64,000 bases of DNA from Oscillospiraceae bacterium (GCA_024404915.1 JAKSPJ010000005.1:122496-186495); one strand, 5' to 3'; positions 8,459-17,676 are shown, counted from the stretch's first letter. The notes: generated by a model not told the origin, from the sequence alone. Made by a program: numbers and translations.

Positions 8459-9424
8459 ATGAAAGCACGTTTTCATCTGCCCGATTTTGCCGGGCATTTT
8501 AAATTCAACCTTGTGTTTACAGAACTGCTTGCCAAGCATCCGGAATTTTTCCGTGAGGGCGTGGAAATCGCATCCGTATACGGCGCATTCCCCCCTGCAT
8601 TATGGAACGGCGGCCGCATTCAGACGGGAAATTGCGACCCACGGTTTATAAAAGGCGTATTAAAGGCGTTCAATGACAGAGGCATCCCGCTGCGCTTTAC
8701 TTTTACAAATCCGATTCTTGAAGAAAAACATCTGGAGGACGCTTTCTGCAATGCTGTCATGCGTTATGCAGACAATGGTCTCAATGAGGTCATTGTGGCT
8801 TCTCCCCTTCTTGAGGAGTATATCAGAAAGCAGTATCCTCGTTTCAAAATCACAAGCTCTACCTGCAAACGAATCATAAACCGTGATGAGCTTTACAGCG
8901 AGGTGGAAAAGGATTATCACATTGTGGTGATTGATTACGACCTGAATCATGATTTTGAAACGCTCCGCCGGATAACTGACAAAAAGAAATGCGAGCTGCT
9001 TGTCAATGCCGTCTGCAACCCCAGCTGCCCGACACGTTCAGAACACTACAGAGTAATTGGCCGTCAGCAGATGATTGTGGCACAGCATATGAAAAAGAAC
9101 CCCAATGCACCAATCGATATGGAGAAGGTTCAGAGAGACTACCCCGGTATACTGCGGTTTGATGACTGCCCCTGCACCGGCAGAAATCTCTTTGACATTA
9201 AAGGACTGAAGAACCATATTACCCCGGAGGAAATCTGGAATCAATATATTCCTATGGGCTTTGAGCAATTCAAAATCGAAGGAAGAACATCAGAGATTCT
9301 GAATCTGACAGAGCATTATATGTATTATATGGTTCAGCCGGAATACAGGGACGAAGCAAGATTTACATTCCTGAAATGGCTTGAACACAATGACGTGATT
9401 CAGATGAATGAATTCGGCACTTGA
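8459..9424 (+). CDS. U32-peptidase-like TIM-barrel protein, function unknown
   Basis: 321 residues, cytoplasmic, no signal peptide. It begins MKARFHLPDFAGHFKFN and contains a Cys cluster VNAVCNPSCPTRSEHYR near residue 180, followed later by DDCPCTGRNLFDIKGLKNHI and FKIEGR. The CNPSCPTR...H arrangement and terminal KIEGR are like U32-type proteins, several of which are radical or Fe-S associated rather than peptidases, but I only infer this from motif resemblance. AAAGGA lies 10 bp before the ATG. It is monocistronic, with a promoter 330 bp upstream and a terminator behind. A peptide-hydrolase role should not be assumed. Confidence 0.6.
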   Translation: MKARFHLPDFAGHFKFNLVFTELLAKHPEFFREGVEIASVYGAFPPALWNGGRIQTGNCDPRFIKGVLKAFNDRGIPLRFTFTNPILEEKHLEDAFCNAVMRYADNGLNEVIVASPLLEEYIRKQYPRFKITSSTCKRIINRDELYSEVEKDYHIVVIDYDLNHDFETLRRITDKKKCELLVNAVCNPSCPTRSEHYRVIGRQQMIVAQHMKKNPNAPIDMEKVQRDYPGILRFDDCPCTGRNLFDIKGLKNHITPEEIWNQYIPMGFEQFKIEGRTSEILNLTEHYMYYMVQPEYRDEARFTFLKWLEHNDVIQMNEFGT

Positions 9425-9454
9425 GTCACCCTTCGGAATTTGTGCCGTAAACCC

Positions 9455-9487
9455 GGGACAAGAGCATTCTCCTTGTCCCCTTTTTTT
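9455..9487 (+). terminator. intrinsic terminator
   Basis: GGGACAAG / CTTGTCCC stem with an 8-nt loop region and a run of seven T, behind the U32-like gene. Confidence 0.9.
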
Positions 9488-9666
9488 ATGCTGAACAGCA
9501 GCTATTGCAGTATGACAGTGCGAGACCTGTAAGCAGCAAAATCATCACATAGAGCAAAAGATGATATTCTCTCCACATATGATAGTAGTTTTCGACACAA
9601 ATTATAAATGTTCACCATACAAACACATTTGTCATTTGTATAAATACATTTATTTTTAAAAAGGGC

Positions 9667-9695
9667 TTGACAAATAATAAATTGTGTGATACAAT
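9667..9695 (+). promoter_or_regulatory. promoter of the lysine operon
   Basis: TTGACA at 9667-9672, 17-bp spacer, TACAAT at 9690-9695, just upstream of the lysine riboswitch. Confidence 0.85.
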
Positions 9696-9704
9696 ATAGA
9701 AACG

Positions 9705-9892
9705 GACAGAGGTGCGGAATTGATGAGTACTGCTCCTGAGAAAGGGAAGCCGTCCCAACGCTTTCGGGCGTATCAGAAGCAGAAAAGGCAATGCCGCCGA
9801 AGTGATTTGTGTCAGGCTGCATAAATTGCTGGGTACACACTCAATAGGTGTGTGACTGTCACAGAGGATTGCTCTGTGGAGTGCTGACCGGT
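9705..9892 (+). promoter_or_regulatory. lysine riboswitch (L box)
   Basis: The leader contains the conserved L-box blocks in order: AGAGGTGCGGAATTGATGAG, GAGAAAGGGAAGCCG, ATGCCGCCGAAGTG, GCTGGG, GACTGTCACAG, and GTGGAGTGCT, which closes P1 with the 5' AGAGGTGC. A factor-independent terminator follows at 9945-9968 before asd. Known behaviour of the class is transcription termination when lysine is bound, which fits the biosynthetic genes downstream. Confidence 0.96.
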
Positions 9893-9944
9893 CATTCATA
9901 AATGCTTTGCTGCATTCGTATGAATCCCGTTCAACAGCTCATGT

Positions 9945-9968
9945 CCGCCAGAAGATGGCGGTTTTTTT
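9945..9968 (+). terminator. riboswitch-controlled terminator
   Basis: CCGCCA / TGGCGG stem followed by seven T, between the L-box aptamer and asd. It is the probable expression platform. Confidence 0.88.
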
Positions 9969-10008
9969 CTGCCTGAAAACGGATAAATGATTATTGGAGG
10001 AAACAATT

Positions 10009-11091
10009 ATGAAAGAATTTCGCGTAGGTATTATTGGCGCAACCGGTATGGTTGGACAGCGTTTTGCACTTTTGCTGGCAGATCACCCATGGTTCAAGGT
10101 AACTGTGATGGCTGCATCTTCCCGCTCTGCAGGCAAGACCTATAAGGAGGCTGTAGGCGCAAGATGGGCATTCAAGGATCAGCCCATGCCGGAGCAGTTC
10201 GCTGATATCGTAATCATGGATGCTGGTGAAGACATTGAGAAGATTGCTGCACAGGTTGATTTCTGCTTCTGCGCAGTTGATATGAAGAAGGATGCACTCC
10301 GTGCTCTGGAAGAAGCATATGCAAAGGCAGAATGCCCCATCGTTTCCAACAACTCTGCGCACCGCTTCACAGCTGATGTTCCGATGATTATCCCGGAGCT
10401 GAACCCGGAGCATCTGGAAATCATCGCTTCCCAGAAGGAAAGACTGGGCACAAAGCGTGGCTTCATCGCAGTAAAGTCCAACTGTTCCATCCAGAGCTAT
10501 GTTCCTGCACTCCATCCGCTGCGCAAGTTCGGCATTAAGGAAGTACTTGCTTGTACATACCAGGCAATTTCCGGTGCCGGAAAGACCTTCGAGCGCTGGC
10601 CGGAAATGGTTGACAACCTGATTCCCTACATCGGCGGTGAGGAAGAAAAGTCTGAGCAGGAGCCGCTGAAGATCTGGGGTACCATTCAGAACGGCGAAAT
10701 CGTAAAGGCACAGAGCCCGCTGATTACAACACAGTGCCTCCGTGTTCCGGTTTCTGATGGTCACACAGCAGCTGTTTTCGTCAGATTCGAAAACAAGCCC
10801 ACAGAAGAAGAAATCAAGGCTGCATGGGCAGAGTATAAGGGTGTTCCCCAGGAGCTGGAGCTCCCTCACGCACCGAAGCAGTTCCTGAACTACTTTGAAG
10901 AGCCGGATCGTCCGCAGGCAAAGATTGACAGAAATCTTGAGGGCGGCATGGCTATTTCCGTTGGCAGACTCCGTGAAGATTCCATGTTCGATTACAAGTT
11001 CGTCTGCCTGTCTCACAACACACTCCGTGGTGCAGCAGGCGGTGCAGTTGAACTGGCTGAACTGCTGGCAGCAAAGGGTTATTTCGACTAA
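10009..11091 (+). CDS. asd: aspartate-semialdehyde dehydrogenase
   Basis: 360-residue cytosolic enzyme that reduces aspartyl phosphate to aspartate semialdehyde with NADPH, the branch-point precursor of lysine, threonine and methionine. The N-terminal Rossmann motif is VGIIGATGMVGQRFALLL; the catalytic Cys is in AVKSNCSIQSYVPAL near residue 160; HTAAVFVRF and the C-terminal HNTLRGAAGGAVELAELL belong to the dimerisation and substrate region. Length matches the archaeal/fungal-like subgroup (about 350-360) rather than the 370-residue enterobacterial form. The strong GGAGG at 9996-10000 fixes the ATG at 10009; a TTG five codons earlier overlaps that site. First gene behind the lysine riboswitch. 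Confidence 0.96.
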   Translation: MKEFRVGIIGATGMVGQRFALLLADHPWFKVTVMAASSRSAGKTYKEAVGARWAFKDQPMPEQFADIVIMDAGEDIEKIAAQVDFCFCAVDMKKDALRALEEAYAKAECPIVSNNSAHRFTADVPMIIPELNPEHLEIIASQKERLGTKRGFIAVKSNCSIQSYVPALHPLRKFGIKEVLACTYQAISGAGKTFERWPEMVDNLIPYIGGEEEKSEQEPLKIWGTIQNGEIVKAQSPLITTQCLRVPVSDGHTAAVFVRFENKPTEEEIKAAWAEYKGVPQELELPHAPKQFLNYFEEPDRPQAKIDRNLEGGMAISVGRLREDSMFDYKFVCLSHNTLRGAAGGAVELAELLAAKGYFD

Positions 11092-11155
11092 TTACAACTT
11101 CCGCTGAATGCTGTACAGCGTGCGTTAACAAAGATAAAAGGAAAGAGGCGATTTT

Positions 11156-11758
11156 GTGCGGCATGTTTTTGTATTGCCCAGGGACGATGAAATAGACATC
11201 GCACCGATAGAGCTGCGGGTTGAAAAACGTGTGTTCGGCGGTATTCATTTTCACACCTATCGCCCCCAGGAACCGCCTCTTTATCCCTTTGTGCCCGCTT
11301 ATTTTCAGAATTATCATCAGCAGAGAAAACCTCTGATGAAGTTCCTGAAGGAATACACCTACGGTCTGAAACCGAAGAATTATCTGCTGGCTTTGCATGA
11401 CGATGCAACGGATCTGGAATCCCATGCGATAAGCGAGTTGCTGATTGCCTGCGGTGCAAAAGAAACTCTGATTGAATACCGTGCGTTTCTGCTTTCCGCA
11501 AAGCCGCAGTATATTGCAGTCACCAGCTCAAAGCGTGCTGTGACAGTCACCAGAGTAGACACCATGCAGGCCGATACCGAACGGATTTTCATTCCGATTC
11601 ATGAAGCGGATACGGATATTGTACATGATGCAATCGTAGATCTGGATTATGAAAATAATCTGCCCGTGTACACATTCGGGCTTTCTGAACAGTTTGCAGG
11701 CCTGGGAAAAAGCGTAAAAGCCTCCCGCATTCTGCAAAACTTTATCCGAGTGTTATAA
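11156..11758 (+). CDS. conserved-looking protein of unknown function in the lysine operon
   Basis: 200 residues from a GTG preceded by AAAGGAAAGAGG. There is no signal peptide or membrane segment. The middle part (NYLLALHDDATDLESHAISE, then LIACGAKETLIEYRAFLL) faintly recalls the MreB/HSP70-type actin-like subdomain, but no nucleotide-binding motif is visible and this is only an impression. Located 64 bp after asd and 16 bp before the next start, it is probably co-transcribed with lysine genes. I do not recognise the family. Confidence 0.75.
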   Translation: MRHVFVLPRDDEIDIAPIELRVEKRVFGGIHFHTYRPQEPPLYPFVPAYFQNYHQQRKPLMKFLKEYTYGLKPKNYLLALHDDATDLESHAISELLIACGAKETLIEYRAFLLSAKPQYIAVTSSKRAVTVTRVDTMQADTERIFIPIHEADTDIVHDAIVDLDYENNLPVYTFGLSEQFAGLGKSVKASRILQNFIRVL

Positions 11759-11774
11759 TCAAGGGGTGAGCAGT

Positions 11775-12170
11775 TTGAAGGAATCCTCTGCAGCGTATCT
11801 GATTCGGATTACCACTGGCGGCAGGATGGAGAGCATTCCTGTTTCTGAAACGAAAGTGTCACAGACTGTGCTTGCTGATTTGCTGCAAACTGATGTGACG
11901 GAACGTATGCGTTTATCTGTTATGCCGGATGGAATGCCAGAAGAACAGGTGCTGTGTTATTTTATTGATGCAAGAGGCGGAGAGCGGGAATTGCCAGTGA
12001 ATTTCCTGGGTACCTGTTTTTATCACACAGGCTGCCCGATTTACGGTGATTTGCTGATTGCCCTCTGTCAGGCAGACTGCGAAACGGATACCGTTTACAG
12101 TTTTTCGCCAGAACAATATGATACCGTTCAGGCATGGCTGCTTGAACAGTATTCTGCATATATGCAATAA
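11775..12170 (+). CDS. small unknown protein in the lysine operon
   Basis: 131 residues. A GTG at 11766 gives three more residues, but AAGGGG at 11761-11766 is correctly spaced only for the TTG at 11775. The C-terminal half has ELPVNFLGTCFYHTG, CPIYGDLLIALCQAD and FSPEQYDTVQAWL, loosely like DUF3846-type proteins (resemblance only). It has four Cys. It lies 16 bp after the preceding unknown gene and 26 bp before dapA, so it is likely one operon with them. The role in lysine metabolism is unclear; it may be a passenger. Confidence 0.65.
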   Translation: MKESSAAYLIRITTGGRMESIPVSETKVSQTVLADLLQTDVTERMRLSVMPDGMPEEQVLCYFIDARGGERELPVNFLGTCFYHTGCPIYGDLLIALCQADCETDTVYSFSPEQYDTVQAWLLEQYSAYMQ

Positions 12171-12196
12171 TATCAGAAGATAGAAAGGATATCATG

Positions 12197-13087
12197 ATGA
12201 AGCAGGTTATTTTTACCGGTGCCGCAGTCGCCCTCATAACGCCTTTTCATGAGGATGGTTCTGTCAATTACGAAGAACTGGGCAGACTGATTGATTTTCA
12301 GATTGAAAATGGTACCGATGCAATCGTGATTGCCGGCACAACCGGCGAAAGCTCCACGCTGTCTGAGCAGGAGCACATTGATGTCATCAAGTATACAGTT
12401 GATTATGTCAACCATCGCATTCCTGTCATTGCTGGTACCGGAAGCAATGATACTGCAACTGCAGTTATGCTGTCCAAGGAGGCCGAGCAGCTTGGCGCAG
12501 ACGGCCTTCTGCTTGTAACACCCTACTACAACAAAACCACACAGCGTGGTCTGTACGCACATTATGCAGCCATTGCAGCCAGCGTCAATCTGCCGATTAT
12601 TCTGTACAATGTTCCTTCCCGTACAGGTATGGGCATTGATGTGGAAACCGCTGCAAAGCTGGCAGAAATTGACAACATCGTTGCTATGAAGGATGCTGTT
12701 GGAAACATCAGCTATACGGCTAACCTCATTGCACGCTGCGGCGACAGCCTCACTGTTTACAGCGGAAACGATGACCAGATTGTGCCTATGATGTCTCTGG
12801 GCGCAAAGGGCGTTATCTCTGTGCTTTCCAACGTCATGCCTAAGGAAACACATGACCTGACCGCTGCTGCACTGAAGGGCGACTACAAGACAGCAGCAGA
12901 AATGCAGCTTCGTTATCTGAATCTGGTACATGCCCTCTTCATTGAGACAAACCCGATTCCTGTAAAGGAAGCAGTTTGCCGGATGGGATATGCAGCAGGG
13001 GGATGCCGTCTGCCTCTGTATGAAATGGCTGAGGACACAAAGGCAGTTCTGGTTAATGAAATGAAGAAACATAATCTCATAAAGTAA
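12197..13087 (+). CDS. dapA: 4-hydroxy-tetrahydrodipicolinate synthase
   Basis: Condenses pyruvate with aspartate semialdehyde in the first lysine-specific step. 296 residues, a (beta/alpha)8 barrel of normal length. Signatures: GAAVALITPFHEDGSVNYEE, GTTGESSTLSEQEH, the YNVPSRTGM motif with catalytic Tyr, and the Schiff-base Lys in NIVAMKDAVGNI. Two ATG codons occur at 12194 and 12197; AAAGGA is 7 bp from the second and 4 bp from the first, so the second is preferred. Fourth gene of the riboswitch-controlled unit. Confidence 0.96.
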   Translation: MKQVIFTGAAVALITPFHEDGSVNYEELGRLIDFQIENGTDAIVIAGTTGESSTLSEQEHIDVIKYTVDYVNHRIPVIAGTGSNDTATAVMLSKEAEQLGADGLLLVTPYYNKTTQRGLYAHYAAIAASVNLPIILYNVPSRTGMGIDVETAAKLAEIDNIVAMKDAVGNISYTANLIARCGDSLTVYSGNDDQIVPMMSLGAKGVISVLSNVMPKETHDLTAAALKGDYKTAAEMQLRYLNLVHALFIETNPIPVKEAVCRMGYAAGGCRLPLYEMAEDTKAVLVNEMKKHNLIK

Positions 13088-13093
13088 TTATGC

Positions 13094-13128
13094 AAATGCC
13101 GCCTGAGACAATTCAGACGGCATTTACT
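13094..13128 (+). terminator. weak hairpin between dapA and dapB
   Basis: AATGCCGCCTGA / TCAGACGGCATT stem with one mismatch and only a short T stretch. It may be a partial terminator or an mRNA-processing hairpin that lowers dapB expression. Confidence 0.45.
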
Positions 13129-13144
13129 GAAAGGAATGAATGAT

Positions 13145-13903
13145 ATGATTAAGATTGCAATCAGCGGTGTATGCGGAAAAATGGGCCGCAATCTGGTAAC
13201 CAGTATCGCAGAACGCAGCGACTGCGAAGTATGCTGCGGCATTGATATCTCCGGCAGCGGTTCCTATGATTTCCCGGTTTATACCTCTCCTGCGCAGATG
13301 GCGGAAAAACCGGATGTCATCATTGACTACAGCCATCCGAGTGCTCTGGAAGGACTGCTGGACTATGCCAAAAAGAACGGCACTCCGATTGTCCTTTCCA
13401 CCACCGGTTATTCAGAAGAGCAAATGGCTGCTATTGAAGAAGCCAGCAAGGAAGTCGCACTGTTTTCTTCCTTCAATATGTCCATCGGCATTCAGCTGCT
13501 GATGGCACTTTCCAAGAAGGCGGCTGCAGTTCTTGGAACACAATTTGATATTGAAATAATTGAAAAGCACCATAACCAGAAACTGGATGCGCCCTCCGGC
13601 ACTGCTTTGATGCTGGCAAATGCAATCTGCGAAGAAGCAGAGCCCCAGAAGCATCTGGTATATGATCGCCACTCTGTTCGTCAGAAGCGTGATATCACTG
13701 AAATCGGCATGCATTCTGTCCGTGGCGGTACCATTGTCGGAGAACACGAAGTGCTGTTTGCAGGTCCGGATGAGTGCATTTCTCTCAAGCACACAGCTTC
13801 ATCCAAACGTGTATTTGCAGAAGGCTCTGTGAATGCCGCAGTATTCCTTGTGGGCAAAAAGCCAATGCTGTATAACATGACCAATCTGCTGAATGAAGCA
13901 TAA
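13145..13903 (+). CDS. dapB: 4-hydroxy-tetrahydrodipicolinate reductase
   Basis: NAD(P)H-dependent second step after dapA. 252 residues. It has the Rossmann motif ISGVCGKMGRNLVT, the NMSIGIQLLMALSKKAA helix, and the family signature EKHHNQKLDAPSGTAL containing the catalytic His and Lys. The ATG at 13136 directly abuts AAGGA, whereas the ATG at 13145 has GAAAGGA 9 bp away, so the later start is used. No dapL, dapF or lysA was found in the window. Confidence 0.96.
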   Translation: MIKIAISGVCGKMGRNLVTSIAERSDCEVCCGIDISGSGSYDFPVYTSPAQMAEKPDVIIDYSHPSALEGLLDYAKKNGTPIVLSTTGYSEEQMAAIEEASKEVALFSSFNMSIGIQLLMALSKKAAAVLGTQFDIEIIEKHHNQKLDAPSGTALMLANAICEEAEPQKHLVYDRHSVRQKRDITEIGMHSVRGGTIVGEHEVLFAGPDECISLKHTASSKRVFAEGSVNAAVFLVGKKPMLYNMTNLLNEA

Positions 13904-13924
13904 TTTCAATACAGTACATGCTAA

Positions 13925-13955
13925 AATACGGGCACCGTTATTCTGGTGCCCGTAT
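13925..13955 (+). terminator. hairpin behind dapB
   Basis: ATACGGGCACC / GGTGCCCGTAT stem, followed by a weak T content; probably part of a double terminator with the next hairpin. Confidence 0.6.
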
Positions 13956-13966
13956 TCTGTATACAG

Positions 13967-14009
13967 AAAACACCGTACAAAGTCCATACAGGCCTTGTAC
14001 GGTGTTTTT
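13967..14009. terminator. bidirectional terminator between dapB and the ABC exporter
   Basis: AAAACACCGTACAA / TTGTACGGTGTTTTT stem with A- and T-runs at both sides; serves the convergent genes. Confidence 0.85.
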
Positions 14010-14011
14010 GC

Positions 14012-15937
14012 TTAATCCAATTCAAAGGAACCGGTATACAATTGATGATATGTACCCTTCTGGGCAAGCAGCTCTTTATGGGAACCTCTTTCAATGATTC
14101 TTCCATGATCAAGCACCATAATCACATCTGCATTACGGACAGTTGACAGTCTGTGTGCAATGACAAATACGGTTCTGCCGTTCATCAGCGCATCCATACC
14201 TCTGGATACAATCGCCTCTGTACGGGTATCAATCGAAGAAGTTGCCTCATCCAGAATCATTACCGGCGGATCTGCAACCGCTGCACGGGCAATTGCAATC
14301 ATCTGACGCTGACCCTGTGACAAGTTGGCACCGTTGCTGCTGAGAAGTGTTTCGTAGCCATCCGGCAGACGTGAAATGAAATCATCAGCACCAACCAGCC
14401 TTGCCGCATTCATGCAGTCCTCATCGGATGCATCCAATCTTCCATAGCGGATGTTATCCATAACCGTTCCCGTAAACAAATTGGTTTCCTGCAGCACAAT
14501 GCCGAGTGAACGGCGCAAATCGGATTTCTTGATTTTATTGATGTTGATGCCGTCGTAGCGCACCTTTCCATCCGCAATATCATAGAAGCGGTTAATCAGG
14601 TTGGTAATGGTGGTTTTTCCTGCACCCGTTGAGCCGACAAATGCAATTTTCTGACCCGGTTTCGCATGAATGGTAATGTCATGAAGCACGGTTTTGTTTT
14701 CCTCGTAACCGAAGCTGACTTCATTCAGGGTTACTTCACCACGCAGAGGCTGATATGTCACAGTGCCATCTGCATTGTGCGGATGCTTCCACGCCCATTT
14801 ATGTGTGATGCTGTCGCTTTCTGTCACATTGCCGTTTTCATCCTCTGTAACATTCACCATGGTAACATATCCGTCATCCGGTTCAGCCTGTTCATCCATC
14901 AGTGCAAAAATTCGCTCTGCACCAGCCACAGCCATGGCAATGGCATTGATCTGCTGTGTCACCTGATTCAGATTGCCTGTAAACTGTTTGGTCATGTTCA
15001 GGAACGGTACAAGAATATCCACGCCCAGCGCCAGACCGGAAAGCGCAAGATTCGGCACACCTGCCAATACCATCGCACCGCCGGCCGCCGCAATGATAAC
15101 ATACAGCACATTGCCGATATTCATAATAATCGGAACCAGTGCATTGGCGTATGCATGCGCACGGAACATATCCTCATACAATGCGTTATTAATTTCATTG
15201 AAGTCTTTTTTGCTTTGTTCCTCATGGCAGAATACCTGTACAACCTTCTGACCATTCATAATTTCCTGCACATAGCCTTCTGTTTTGCCGATTGCAGCCT
15301 GCTGACGGATAAAATATTTTGCGGAGCCGCCGCCGATAGTCTTGGAAACCCACATCATTGCAAAAATACCCGCAATGACAATCAGCAGAAGCCAGACACT
15401 GTAATAAAGCATGATACAGAAAACGAATACAACCACGGAACCTGCCTGAACAATGGAAGGCAATGCCTGTGACAGCAGCTGACGCAGGGTGTCAATATCG
15501 TTCGTATAGTGGCTCATGATATCGCCATGCTTGTGTGTATCAAAATAGCGAATCGGAAGATTCTGCATACCATCGAACATGGCACAGCGCATCTTATTCA
15601 GGAAGCCCTGTCCCATAATGGCAACCAGCTGCTGATAAAGGGTCATCGCACAAATGGAAATCACATACAAGACAATCAGGAAATACACCTTCGGCAGAAT
15701 CACAGCCTTTGCTGCTTCCCAGTCACCGCTTGCGGAAAATGTCTGAATATCCACAATGACCTTCTGCATGAATACAGCAGGAATGGAAGATGTTGCAGAT
15801 GAGAACAGAATACATACGATGGTTACCGGAAACAGCACCGGGTAAAACTCACGCAGCATTTTAATCAATCTGCTTAAAGATTTGAAAATCTCCTTGGGAT
15901 TTCTCGGGGCACCATAGCCTTTCGTATTACGCGGCAT
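14012..15937 (-). CDS. ABC exporter subunit, canonical ATPase site (heterodimer partner 2)
   Basis: 641 residues: six transmembrane helices fused to an ATPase domain. The ATPase has Walker A GSTGAGKTTITNLINRFYD, signature LSQGQRQMIAIARAA and Walker B VMILDEATSSIDT with the catalytic Glu. An insertion of about 70 residues (acidic, ending near GTVTYQPLRGEVTLNEVSF) sits before the ATPase domain. An upstream in-frame ATG at 15988 lacks a ribosome binding site; GGAGG is 8 bp from the ATG at 15937, giving an 11-bp overlap with the preceding gene. With its partner it forms a MarR-controlled drug or peptide exporter of the BmrCD/TM287-288 type. Confidence 0.92.
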   Translation of the reverse strand: MPRNTKGYGAPRNPKEIFKSLSRLIKMLREFYPVLFPVTIVCILFSSATSSIPAVFMQKVIVDIQTFSASGDWEAAKAVILPKVYFLIVLYVISICAMTLYQQLVAIMGQGFLNKMRCAMFDGMQNLPIRYFDTHKHGDIMSHYTNDIDTLRQLLSQALPSIVQAGSVVVFVFCIMLYYSVWLLLIVIAGIFAMMWVSKTIGGGSAKYFIRQQAAIGKTEGYVQEIMNGQKVVQVFCHEEQSKKDFNEINNALYEDMFRAHAYANALVPIIMNIGNVLYVIIAAAGGAMVLAGVPNLALSGLALGVDILVPFLNMTKQFTGNLNQVTQQINAIAMAVAGAERIFALMDEQAEPDDGYVTMVNVTEDENGNVTESDSITHKWAWKHPHNADGTVTYQPLRGEVTLNEVSFGYEENKTVLHDITIHAKPGQKIAFVGSTGAGKTTITNLINRFYDIADGKVRYDGININKIKKSDLRRSLGIVLQETNLFTGTVMDNIRYGRLDASDEDCMNAARLVGADDFISRLPDGYETLLSSNGANLSQGQRQMIAIARAAVADPPVMILDEATSSIDTRTEAIVSRGMDALMNGRTVFVIAHRLSTVRNADVIMVLDHGRIIERGSHKELLAQKGTYHQLYTGSFELD

Positions 15938-17672
15938 CTCCATCACCTCCGTTCGTCTGCTGCTCATATACCTCACGGTAAATATCACTCATATTCAGCA
16001 GTTCCTCATGGGTTCCTACTGCTGAAATCCTGCCCTGATCCAGTACAATAATCATATCTGAATTCTGCACGGATGCCACTCTCTGGGCAATGATAATCTT
16101 GGTCGTATCCGGAATGAATTTCTCGAAGCCGGCCCGGATACGAGCATCTGTTTTGGTATCAACTGCACTGGTTGAATCGTCCAGAATCAGAATCTTCGGC
16201 CGCTTCAGCAAAGCTCTTGCAATACAAAGACGCTGTTTCTGTCCGCCGGATACATTGGTACCGCCCTGCTCAATCATGGTGTCATAACCATCCGGGAATG
16301 TCTCAATGAATTCGTGTGCCTGTGCCAGTTTACAAGCTTCCATCATTTCTTCATCCGTTGCATCCGGATTGCCCCAACGAAGATTATCCTTGATTGAACC
16401 TGAGAACAGCACATTCTTCTGCAGAACCATTGCCACACTGTCACGAAGTGCATTCAGGTCATACTTGCGCACATCAATGCCGCCGACCATAACAGTACCT
16501 TCCGTAACATCATATAAACGTGGAATGAGCTGTACCAGTGTACTCTTACTGGAACCTGTACCGCCGATGATACCCACAGTTGCACCGGAAGGAATGGTGA
16601 TGTCAATATCAGACAAAGCAAATTTCTTGGCAAGCTGGGAATACTTAAAACCAACATCGTGGAATGAAATCTCACCATTCGGCACTTCTGTCACAGCATT
16701 TTCCGGATTGGAAATATCTGTTTTTTCGTTCAGGACCTCTGCAATACGGCGGCCGGATTCTGCGGAAAGTGTCAGCATAACATAGACCATAGAAAGCATC
16801 ATTAGCTGAATCAGCACCTGGAAGCCATAGGTCAGCATACTGGACATATCACCCACATTGATACCGCTGCCGCTTCCTGTAATAATCATACGAGAACCCA
16901 CAATCAGAATAAAAGCCATGTTAAAATACAGACAGACCTGCATAATCGGGCCGTTGCAGGCAACAATCCGTTCTGCCTTTGTGAACTCCCTGCAGATATC
17001 CTCTGCTGCCACATGGAACTTTTTCTTCTCCTCTTCTTCTCTGGAGAAGCCCTTTACCACACGCATACCACGGACATTTTCCTCAATGGATTCATTCAGC
17101 TTATCATACTTCTTGAATACACGATGGAATGCAGGCATTGCAAATTTTGCAATGGTCAGCAGACCTGCAAGCATGAAGGGAATGACAATCACAAAGGTCA
17201 TGGCCAGCTTGCCGCCCATGATAAACGCCATAATAATGGAAAAAATCAGCATCAGCGGCGCACGGACTGCCATACGAATCATCATCATAAATGCCATCTG
17301 CACATTGTTGATATCCGTAGTCAGACGTGTGACGAGGGAAGCAGATGAAAACTTATCAATGTTGCTGAAGGCAAAACTCTGCACCTTCTCGAAAATATCG
17401 TGACGCAGATTCTTGGAAAGACCTGCTGCCGCTTTGGCACTGGTATAGCCTGCCAGACCGCCGAATGCCAGAGAAATCAGCGTCAGCAGCACAAGTATCA
17501 GGCCGATCTTTATAATGAAAGACAGCTCTACGCCTTCGCTGATGGAGTTCACCATCTTGGCTGTGATAAAGGGAATCACCGCCTCGATAATGGCTTCGCC
17601 GGTAATGAATAAAATCGTCAATATTGTTGCACTTTTGTATTCACGAACGCAACGAAAAATAGTACGGAACAT
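15927..17672 (-). CDS. ABC exporter subunit, degenerate ATPase site (heterodimer partner 1)
   Basis: 581 residues with six membrane helices plus an ATPase. Walker A is GGTGSSKSTLVQLIPRLYD, signature VSGGQKQRLCIARALL, and Walker B ILILDDSTSAVDT, where Asp replaces the catalytic Glu. This asymmetry is typical of heterodimeric exporters with one degenerate site. An ATG at 17696 exists inside the marR gene, but the ATG at 17672, after AAAGGAG, matches the usual N-terminus (MFRTIFRCVREYK). It lies 4 bp after marR and overlaps the second subunit, so all three are probably one transcript. Confidence 0.92.
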   Translation of the reverse strand: MFRTIFRCVREYKSATILTILFITGEAIIEAVIPFITAKMVNSISEGVELSFIIKIGLILVLLTLISLAFGGLAGYTSAKAAAGLSKNLRHDIFEKVQSFAFSNIDKFSSASLVTRLTTDINNVQMAFMMMIRMAVRAPLMLIFSIIMAFIMGGKLAMTFVIVIPFMLAGLLTIAKFAMPAFHRVFKKYDKLNESIEENVRGMRVVKGFSREEEEKKKFHVAAEDICREFTKAERIVACNGPIMQVCLYFNMAFILIVGSRMIITGSGSGINVGDMSSMLTYGFQVLIQLMMLSMVYVMLTLSAESGRRIAEVLNEKTDISNPENAVTEVPNGEISFHDVGFKYSQLAKKFALSDIDITIPSGATVGIIGGTGSSKSTLVQLIPRLYDVTEGTVMVGGIDVRKYDLNALRDSVAMVLQKNVLFSGSIKDNLRWGNPDATDEEMMEACKLAQAHEFIETFPDGYDTMIEQGGTNVSGGQKQRLCIARALLKRPKILILDDSTSAVDTKTDARIRAGFEKFIPDTTKIIIAQRVASVQNSDMIIVLDQGRISAVGTHEELLNMSDIYREVYEQQTNGGDGDAA

Positions 17673-17676
17673 TTTA

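Noticed and set aside
9991..11016. Long Cys-rich antisense frame opposite asd
   Set aside because: It arises from the codon bias of a highly expressed gene; asd on the plus strand is unambiguous. Similar frames opposite dapA, pta, serA and serC were dropped for the same reason.
14666..15472. Long plus-strand frame opposite the ABC exporter
   Set aside because: Lies within a clear ABC transporter gene and has no family resemblance or start signal.
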